Assembly: GCA_963749875.1 (NCBI GenBank)
Contig: CAVVOX010000002.1
Coordinates: 186,001 to 250,000, forward strand
Length of the DNA: 64,000 nucleotides
Source: JAHQVI01 sp963749875
GTDB taxonomy: Bacteria; Pseudomonadota; Alphaproteobacteria; Rhizobiales; Rhodomicrobiaceae
Direction: 5' to 3'
This document shows positions 58,105 through 64,000 of this stretch, piece after piece. The notes under the pieces are model-generated. The model was not told the DNA's origin, did no database searches, and saw only the letters and a program-made list of their open reading frames with translations. The translations under genes and the position numbers were made by a program. How positions within the stretch are numbered: the first letter of the stretch is position 1; every line of letters starts with the position of its first letter.

Positions 58105-59889
58105 ATGTCTGAAGATACCCGCGCGAACAAGGCTCTGCGCAGTCAGGAATGGTTCGACAACCCCAACAATCCTGGCATGACGGCGCTCTATGTCGAGCGC
58201 TACCAGAATCACGGCTATACGCGCGAAGAGCTGCAATCCGGCCGCCCGATCATCGGCATTGCGCAGACGGGCTCGGACCTTGCTCCCTGCAATAAGATCC
58301 ACATGTTTCTCGCCGAACGGGTGCGCGCCGGCATTCGTGACGCGGGCGGCGTGCCGATGGAGTTTCCGGTCCATCCCATTCAGGAGACCGGCAAGCGCCC
58401 GACTGCCGCGCTCGACCGCAATCTCGCCTATCTCTCGCTGGTCGAGGTGCTGCATGGCTATCCGATCGACGGCGTCGTCTTGACCACGGGCTGCGACAAG
58501 ACCACCCCGGCCATGCTGATGGGTGCGGCGACCGTCGATATTCCGGCGATCGTGCTCTCCGGCGGGCCGATGCTGGATGGCTGGTGGCGCGGCGAACTGG
58601 CGGGTTCGGGCATGGTGGTCTGGGAAAGCCGGCGGTTGCTGGCGGCCGGCGAGATTGACTATGACGAGTTCATGGCCCGCGTCTGCGCGTCGGCGCCCTC
58701 GCTCGGCCATTGCAATACGATGGGCACGGCCTCGACCATGAACGGGCTGGCCGAAGCGCTGGGCATGAGCCTGCCCGGCTGCGCCTCGATCCCCGCGCCG
58801 TACAGGGCGCGTATGGAAATGGCCTTCGCCACCGGCCGGCGCGCGGTGGAGCTGGTGCGGGAGAACCTCAAGCCGTCCGACATTCTCACGCGGAAGAATT
58901 TCGAGAACGTCATCCGCGTGAACACCTGCATCGGCGGCTCGACCAACGCGCCGCCGCATATTCAGGCGATTGCGCGCCATGCGGGGGTGGCGCTGTCCAT
59001 TTCCGATTGGGAGGAGCTGGGCTATGAGCTGCCGCTGCTCGCGAACATGCAGCCGGCGGGCAAATATCTCGGCGAAGCCTTCGAGCGGGCGGGCGGTGTG
59101 CGCGCCGTCATGGGCGAGATGCTGGCGGCCGGGCTCCTCCACGGCGATGCGCCGACGGTCAGCGGCCGGACGATTGCCGAGAATCTGGAAGATGTTCGCA
59201 GCGCCGATCGGGACGTGATCCGGCCCGTCGACAATCCGCTGCGCAAGGAAGCCGGCTTTATGGTGCTCTCGGGCAATCTGTTCGACAGTGCACTGATGAA
59301 GACGAGCGTCATCTCCGACGATTTCCGGCGCCGCTTTCTCTCCAAGCCCGGCTCCAAAGGCATTCACGAGGCGCGGGCCGTGGTCTTCGAGGGGCCAGAG
59401 GATTATCACGCCCACATCAACGATCCCGCTCTCGGTATTGACGAGAACACGATGCTGTTCATTCGCGGCGTCGGACCGGTCGGCTATCCGGGCTCGGCCG
59501 AGGTCGTCAACATGCAGCCGCCGGATGCGCTGATCCGGCAGGGCATCGAGCATTTGCCGACGGTCGGTGACGGACGGCAATCCGGCACGTCGGAAAGCCC
59601 CTCCATCCTCAACGCCTCGCCTGAAGCAGCGCTCGGCAGCGGTCTCGCCCTCTTGAAAACCGGGGATCGCGTCCGGCTCGATCTCAACGCGCGGCGGCTC
59701 GATGCGCTGGTGCCGGAGGAGGAATGGGAGGCGCGCCGGGCGGCGTGGAAGCCCGACATCGTCCCGCATCAGACGCCATGGCAGGAGCTTTACCGCAACC
59801 ATGTCGGCCAGCTCTCCGGGGGCGGCTGTCTGGAATTCGCCACCAGCTATCAGCGCGTGTCGCAAATCTTGCCGCGCGATAACCACTGA
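58105..59889 (+). CDS. IlvD/Edd family sugar-acid dehydratase (arabonate/xylonate dehydratase-like)
   Basis: A 594-aa Fe-S dehydratase that would convert an aldonic acid to a 2-keto-3-deoxy acid. Cluster cysteines are likely in DLAPCNKIHMF, LTTGCDKTTPAML and LGHCNTMGTASTM, the set typical of the sugar-acid dehydratases with a [2Fe-2S] cluster. The start at 58105 follows GGGAGGAACG. Genes for dehydrogenases on both sides support an oxidative sugar route; the precise substrate (arabonate, xylonate, fuconate or galactonate) is not resolved. Confidence 0.9.
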   Translation: MSEDTRANKALRSQEWFDNPNNPGMTALYVERYQNHGYTREELQSGRPIIGIAQTGSDLAPCNKIHMFLAERVRAGIRDAGGVPMEFPVHPIQETGKRPTAALDRNLAYLSLVEVLHGYPIDGVVLTTGCDKTTPAMLMGAATVDIPAIVLSGGPMLDGWWRGELAGSGMVVWESRRLLAAGEIDYDEFMARVCASAPSLGHCNTMGTASTMNGLAEALGMSLPGCASIPAPYRARMEMAFATGRRAVELVRENLKPSDILTRKNFENVIRVNTCIGGSTNAPPHIQAIARHAGVALSISDWEELGYELPLLANMQPAGKYLGEAFERAGGVRAVMGEMLAAGLLHGDAPTVSGRTIAENLEDVRSADRDVIRPVDNPLRKEAGFMVLSGNLFDSALMKTSVISDDFRRRFLSKPGSKGIHEARAVVFEGPEDYHAHINDPALGIDENTMLFIRGVGPVGYPGSAEVVNMQPPDALIRQGIEHLPTVGDGRQSGTSESPSILNASPEAALGSGLALLKTGDRVRLDLNARRLDALVPEEEWEARRAAWKPDIVPHQTPWQELYRNHVGQLSGGGCLEFATSYQRVSQILPRDNH

Positions 59890-59929
59890 GGACGATGCGG
59901 CGCTTTGCGCGCTGTCGGGAGGCAGGCTC

Positions 59930-60898
59930 ATGAATGTGCTGATCATCGGCGGGGGCGGATTTCTGGGACAGAAGCTGGCGAAGGCGCTGGCGGCGCGCGG
60001 GACGCTGCGCGGTCAGCCGATCCGTAAGCTGATACTCGCCGACCTGGCCGCGCCTGCGGACGTCTCCGCGCCCTTTCCGGTCGAGACGCGCACGGCCGAT
60101 ATCACCGATGCCGCGCAGATGCGCGCGCTGATGCAGGACAGGCCGGACGTGATCTATCACCTGGCCGCCATCGTCTCAGGACAGGCGGAGGCCGAATTCG
60201 ACCTCGGCATGAATGTCAATCTGTTTGGCACGATCAATGTGTTCGAGGCGGCGCGGGCGCTCGGCACCAACCCGGTCCTTGTCTTCACCTCCTCCATCGC
60301 CGTCTATGGCGGCGAGGCACCCGATCCGATCGAGGACTGGACCCTGCTCAATCCGCAGACCTCCTATGGTGCGCAGAAGGCGGCGGCGGAGGCGCTGCTC
60401 AACGATTTCTCGCGAAAGGGCTTTTTCGACGGCCGCGGACTCCGGCTGCCGACCATCTCCATCCGGCCCGGCAAACCGAACAAGGCGGCGTCCTCTTTCA
60501 TGTCGTCGATTTTCCGCGAGCCATTGCAGGGCCAGGAGGCGGTCTGCCCCGTCTCGCCCGATTATGAGCACTGGTTCCTGTCGCCGCGCCGCTGTATCGA
60601 GAATCTGATCATTGCGGCGGAGATTCCTGCCGATGCCTGGGGGCAGAACCGCTGCCTGGCTCTGCCGGGACGGACCCATTCGATCGGCGAGATGGTCGAG
60701 GCCATGCGCCGCGTCGCCGGGGACGAGCCGGTCGCGCGCATCCGCTGGGAGCCCGATCCCGAGCTTCAGAGCATCGTCATGGGCTGGCGGGGCCGGTTCA
60801 ATCCCACAAAGGCGCTGCGGCTCGGCTTCAAGAATGACGACAGCTTCGAGGATAATGTGCGCTATTTTCTCGAAGACGATCTCAACATTCCCGCATAA
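59930..60898 (+). CDS. NAD-dependent epimerase/dehydratase, D-erythronate dehydrogenase-like (DenD)
   Basis: A 322-aa extended SDR. Rossmann motif IIGGGGFLGQKLAKAL, catalytic Tyr/Lys in TSYGAQKAAAEAL, and the DenD-like region ISIRPGKPNKAASSFMSSIF. DenD proteins oxidise D-erythronate or related acids at C2. The gene is 40 bp after the dehydratase gene and shares its direction. Confidence 0.86.
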   Translation: MNVLIIGGGGFLGQKLAKALAARGTLRGQPIRKLILADLAAPADVSAPFPVETRTADITDAAQMRALMQDRPDVIYHLAAIVSGQAEAEFDLGMNVNLFGTINVFEAARALGTNPVLVFTSSIAVYGGEAPDPIEDWTLLNPQTSYGAQKAAAEALLNDFSRKGFFDGRGLRLPTISIRPGKPNKAASSFMSSIFREPLQGQEAVCPVSPDYEHWFLSPRRCIENLIIAAEIPADAWGQNRCLALPGRTHSIGEMVEAMRRVAGDEPVARIRWEPDPELQSIVMGWRGRFNPTKALRLGFKNDDSFEDNVRYFLEDDLNIPA

Positions 60899-60912
60899 TC
60901 AGGAGGAGACTC

Positions 60913-61659
60913 ATGGCCAGCCCGCTTATCGTTCTTGTCACCGGCGCAAGCCAGGGCATCGGTGCGGCCACGGCGCGAACCTTCGCCGAGGCGGGGCACA
61001 AGGTCGTTCTCGCAGCACGGACCCGCGAAAAGCTGGAGGCGGTTGCGTCTTCGATCGGCGAGAACGCGACTGCGGTCGCCTGCGACGTTGCCGATCCCGA
61101 TTCGGTCGAGGCGCTTTTCGCGCGCATCGGCGAACGTCACGGACGGCTCGACGCCGTCTTCAACAATGCCGGTGTGAATGTGCCGCCGGCGGATGTCGGC
61201 GATACGCCCTGGGAGGACTGGCGGAAGGTCGTCTCGATCAATCTCGATGGCGCCTTTCTGATCGCCAGCGCGGCTTTCCGGATGATGAAATCGCAATCGC
61301 CGCAGGGCGGCCGCATCATCAATAATGGCTCGATCTCGGCGCATGCACCGCGCTACAACTCCGGTCCTTATACGGCATCGAAGCACGCCATCACCGGCCT
61401 GACGAAGACCATTTCGCTCGATGGCCGCCCCTATAGCATCGCCTGCGGCCAGATCGACATCGGCAATTGCGCCTCGGAAATGACCGAGCGGATGTCGAAG
61501 GGCGTTCCGCAGGCGGACGGCACGCTGAAGCCGGAACCGACGATGGATGTGCGCTATGTCGCCGACGCGGTGCTGCGCATGGCCGAGCTGCCGCTCTCCA
61601 CAAATGTTCTGTTCCAGACCATCATGGCAACGAACATGCCGTTCGTCGGCAGGGGGTAA
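60913..61659 (+). CDS. short-chain dehydrogenase/reductase
   Basis: A 248-aa SDR with cofactor motif VTGASQGIGAATAR, NNAGVNVPP, and Tyr/Lys in YTASKHAITG. It is 14 bp after the DenD-like gene with AGGAGGA before the ATG. The C-terminal part contains the conserved CGQIDIGNCASEM type motif of a common alphaproteobacterial SDR subgroup. Substrate unknown; probably a further oxidation or reduction in the same sugar-acid route. Confidence 0.88.
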   Translation: MASPLIVLVTGASQGIGAATARTFAEAGHKVVLAARTREKLEAVASSIGENATAVACDVADPDSVEALFARIGERHGRLDAVFNNAGVNVPPADVGDTPWEDWRKVVSINLDGAFLIASAAFRMMKSQSPQGGRIINNGSISAHAPRYNSGPYTASKHAITGLTKTISLDGRPYSIACGQIDIGNCASEMTERMSKGVPQADGTLKPEPTMDVRYVADAVLRMAELPLSTNVLFQTIMATNMPFVGRG

Positions 61660-61663
61660 GGCA

Positions 61664-62041
61664 ATGAGGCTCGACCACATCAATATCCGCACGGCGAATC
61701 TGGAAGCGATGCGCCGCTGGTATGTCCAGGTCCTCGGTCTCAAGGAGGGCTGGCGCCCGCCTTTCGACTTTCCCGGCGCATGGCTCTATGCCGGCCCCGA
61801 TCCGATCGTGCATCTGGTGGGCGTCGAGCGCCCGCCAGGCGCGGATGCGGCGGATGTGCGGCTCGAGCACTTCGCGCTCAGGGGCGACGATCCGGAAGCG
61901 CTGCGCGGCCGGCTGGCGGCCGAGGGTGTTCCCTGCCGCGAGGCGCAGGTGCCTGGAACCAACATCCTTCAGCTCAATGTCCATGACCCGGACGGCAACC
62001 ACATCCATGTGGACTTCCGCACCGGTCAGGCGGATGGCTGA
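61664..62041 (+). CDS. VOC (glyoxalase/bleomycin resistance) family protein
   Basis: A 125-aa metal-dependent fold protein. MRLDHINIRTANLEAMRRWY begins the first beta-alpha-beta-beta-beta unit, and LEHFALRGDDPEAL through PDGNHIHVDF forms the second. Possible metal ligands are His5, His67-like (EHFAL) and the C-terminal glutamate/aspartate region. It starts 4 bp after the SDR gene and is probably translated with it. Function unknown. Confidence 0.85.
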   Translation: MRLDHINIRTANLEAMRRWYVQVLGLKEGWRPPFDFPGAWLYAGPDPIVHLVGVERPPGADAADVRLEHFALRGDDPEALRGRLAAEGVPCREAQVPGTNILQLNVHDPDGNHIHVDFRTGQADG

Positions 62042-62053
62042 GGGCTTTCCGCC

Positions 62054-62993
62054 TCACGCCACCGGCGTCAGCAGCAGATCGCCGGCGAAATGCGCCGCGA
62101 GATTGCGGACGACGAGATCCCCCATCGCGGAGCGGGTCTTCTGCGTTGCCGAGCCCTGATGCGGCGAGAGCACGACATTGTCCAGCGCGAACAGCGCTTC
62201 GGGCACGTTCGGCTCGTCCTCGAAGACGTCGAGCGCCGCGCCGCCCAGCCCGCCCGATTGCAGGAGCTCGACCATTGCCGCTTCGTCAACGAGCGAGCCG
62301 CGCGCCACATTGACCAGATGGCCTTTCGGTCCCAGCGCCTCCATCACGCGGCGCGAGACGATGCCGTTCGTTTCCGCCGAGCCCGGCGCGATCACGACGA
62401 GCCAGTCCACGGCCTCGCGCCATCTCCACCAGATCGGCGTAATAAGGGTAGGGCTCGTAAGGCTGCTCGCGCCTGCCATGATAGACGACCTGCATCTTGA
62501 ACACCTGACAGCGCCGGGCGATCTCCTTGCCGATCCGGCCAAGCCCCAATATGCCGACCTTGGCGCCCGTCAGTTCTCCGGTCAGCGCATAGGCGCCGTT
62601 TCGCCAGCGGCCGGCCCGGGTGAAGGCGTCGGCCTGCGGTATCCGGCGGCAGAGGGAGATCATCAGTCCGAATGTGATTTCCGCAACGGCATCGTTCAGC
62701 ACGTCCGGCGTATTTGTCACGCGGACGCCCCGCGCTTTGCAGGCGCCGACGTCGATAGCGTCGTAGCCGACCCCGTAACTGGCGATGATCTGCAGATTGG
62801 GCAGCGCGGCCAGGATCTCCGGCGCGCAGCCTGAATGACCGTTCGTGGCGACGCCGTGAACCCGCTCGCCGACCTCGCGAAGCAGCGCCGTCTTGTCCTG
62901 CGCCTCCCAATAACGGTGAACGAAATAGGCCGATTCAAGGGCCGCCTCCACATGCGGCATCATCGGCGCGATCTGCAAAATTTCAGGCTTCAT
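62054..62993 (-). pseudogene. D-2-hydroxyacid dehydrogenase with a frameshift
   Basis: The 5' part (62993 back to about 62420) is a normal NAD-binding hydroxyacid dehydrogenase: SYGVGYDAIDVGACKARGV, and the cofactor motif GILGLGRIGKEIARRC. Near 62415 the frame shifts by one base; the rest continues in another frame with EAVDWLVVIAPGSAETNG, the catalytic arginine region VNVARGSLVDEAAM, FEDEP and the catalytic histidine in LSPHQGSAT, ending at 62054. It corresponds to glyoxylate/hydroxypyruvate-reductase-like enzymes. This is either a true mutation or a sequencing error, and all catalytic residues are otherwise present. Confidence 0.85.
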
Positions 62994-63034
62994 GACGTCT
63001 CCCGAAGCGAAACTGGTCCGAAATGACCAAAGAA

Positions 63035-63049
63035 CATCGTTGACCGATG
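63035..63049. promoter_or_regulatory. palindrome in the divergent gap before the ABC ATPase gene
   Basis: CATCG-ttgac-CGATG lies midway between the divergent hydroxyacid dehydrogenase and ATPase starts, flanked by AA and GG. It may be an operator; no other copy was found. Confidence 0.35.
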
Positions 63050-63120
63050 GTTTCCCACCGCACTATATCAAAGACATAACCCCGGCAGGAGACTGGGGTC
63101 TATAGGGAGGTAACGACGCG

Positions 63121-64000
63121 ATGGCGTCGGTTACGATCCGGGACGTCCGGAAGTCGTTCGGCGCTGTTGAAGTCATACACGGCGTCAGTATCGGCATTGA
63201 AGACGGCGAGTTCGTGGTTCTCGTCGGCCCTTCGGGCTGCGGAAAATCCACCCTTTTGCGCATGATTGCCGGCCTTGAGGCGATCACCTCCGGCGAGGTC
63301 ATCATCAACCGCCGGGTGGTGAACCAGCTGCCGTCCAAGCAGCGGGACATCGCCATGGTGTTCCAGAACTACGCGCTCTATCCGCATATGAAGGTCTTCG
63401 ACAATATGGCCTTCAGCATGAAGCTGCGGAAAGCCCCGAGATCGGAAATCGACGTGCGGGTCCACCAGGCGGCGGATATTCTCGGATTGACGGCGCTTCT
63501 CGACCGCTATCCGCGCCAGCTTTCGGGCGGTCAGCGCCAGCGCGTCGCCATGGGCCGCGCGATCGTGCGTGACCCGCAGGTCTTTCTCTTCGACGAACCC
63601 CTTTCAAATCTCGATGCCAAGCTTCGCGTCGCCATGCGGACCGAAATCAAGGCTCTGCATCAGCGGGTCGGCGGAACGACCATTTACGTCACCCATGACC
63701 AGATCGAGGCGATGACCATGGCCGACAAGATCGTCGTCATGCAGGGCGGCTATGTCGAGCAGATCGGTCCGCCGCTTGAGCTATATGACCGGCCGGACAA
63801 TCTGTTCGTCGCCGGCTTCATCGGCTCTCCCGCCATGAACTTTCTGCGCGGCCGGGTTGACCGCAACGGTACGGCGGCGGTGGTCACGCCCGAAGGCGAG
63901 ACGATTCCCGCGCCGGAGGTGCCGGGGATGGAGGAAGGGCGCGACGTCATTCTCGGCGTGCGTCCCGAACATCTGACGCTTTCCGATAGCGATAAGGGAT
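63121..64000 (+). CDS. MalK/UgpC-type sugar ABC transporter ATPase, 3' end outside window
   Basis: The first 293 residues of an ABC ATPase. Walker A is GPSGCGKSTLLRM, the Q-loop is VFQNYALYPHM, the signature is LSGGQRQRVAMGR, Walker B is VFLFDEPLSNLD and the switch is VTHDQIEAMTMA. The C-terminal TOBE-type domain begins (FIGSPAMNFLRGRV, LGVRPEHL), which marks the carbohydrate-importer subclass. It would energise uptake of the sugar or sugar acid handled by the preceding genes; permease and binding-protein genes presumably lie beyond the window. Confidence 0.93.
   Translation, partial: MASVTIRDVRKSFGAVEVIHGVSIGIEDGEFVVLVGPSGCGKSTLLRMIAGLEAITSGEVIINRRVVNQLPSKQRDIAMVFQNYALYPHMKVFDNMAFSMKLRKAPRSEIDVRVHQAADILGLTALLDRYPRQLSGGQRQRVAMGRAIVRDPQVFLFDEPLSNLDAKLRVAMRTEIKALHQRVGGTTIYVTHDQIEAMTMADKIVVMQGGYVEQIGPPLELYDRPDNLFVAGFIGSPAMNFLRGRVDRNGTAAVVTPEGETIPAPEVPGMEEGRDVILGVRPEHLTLSDSDKG

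Noticed and set aside
58069..59946. A 625-aa minus-strand open frame opposite the dehydratase
   Set aside because: Antisense shadow of the IlvD/Edd gene with a low-complexity basic composition and no recognisable domain.
1..64000. CRISPR arrays, rRNA genes or a replication origin
   Set aside because: No regularly spaced direct repeats, rRNA-like sequence or DnaA-box cluster was noticed; the repeats present are dispersed palindromes.

Overview
The window looks like chromosomal DNA from an alphaproteobacterium, most likely of the Hyphomicrobiales (Rhizobiales) or a close relative. The gene content points there: a red-type (form IC) RuBisCO operon with cbbX and cbbR, an AapJQMP amino-acid transporter, Sox sulfur-oxidation genes with soxR/soxS/soxT, CsgH-type curli genes, Omp25/RopB-like porins and IS5/IS630/IS1595 elements. 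I cannot name the genus. The genes fit a facultative autotroph that could use reduced sulfur and also take up amino acids and sugar acids.

Layout. 1-4.3 kb: an insertion-sequence nest (IS5 copy 1, IS630, an IS3 remnant, IS5 copy 2) around a Sfp/EntD-type phosphopantetheinyl transferase. 4.5-10.6 kb: a small unknown gene, a lysine 2,3-aminomutase (kamA) and, divergently, a 1374-aa single-module NRPS of the Pls (epsilon-poly-lysine synthetase) type. With the transferase this forms a compact candidate pathway for a poly-beta-lysine-like polymer, the most interesting system here. 10.9-13.2 kb: an odd enolase paralogue translationally coupled to an APH-type kinase. 13.6-17 kb: EF-hand lipoprotein, Spy/CpxP-like protein and a two-component pair whose regulator is frameshifted. 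17.2-19.3 kb: an alpha/beta hydrolase and an intact IS1595 element with 8-bp target duplication. 19.4-21 kb: a curli cluster (two curlin-repeat proteins and CsgH) cut off downstream by IS5 copy 3. 22-34 kb: mixed metabolic and envelope genes. 34-38.3 kb: aapJQMP. 38.4-45.9 kb: a Sox/flavocytochrome c region in which soxY lacks its 5' part and soxC is truncated and fused in frame to a cytochrome gene, while soxA, soxX and soxD are not present. 45.9-54 kb: cbbR and cbbFPTLSX. 54.3-55.4 kb: cysteine synthase. 55.4-64 kb: a sugar-acid catabolic cluster (three SDRs, IlvD/Edd dehydratase, DenD-like dehydrogenase, VOC protein, a frameshifted 2-hydroxyacid dehydrogenase) and the start of a MalK/UgpC-type ABC ATPase.

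A striking architectural feature is a family of about 128-bp double-hairpin repeats bounded by TAG/CTA (six copies), plus a different 75-bp palindromic element with CTAG ends. Several sit so that their terminal TAG is the stop codon of the upstream gene (the Spy-like gene, cbbS, soxZ), and both IS5 copies with visible right flanks beyond them abut this repeat. All readings are from the sequence alone; no database search was possible.
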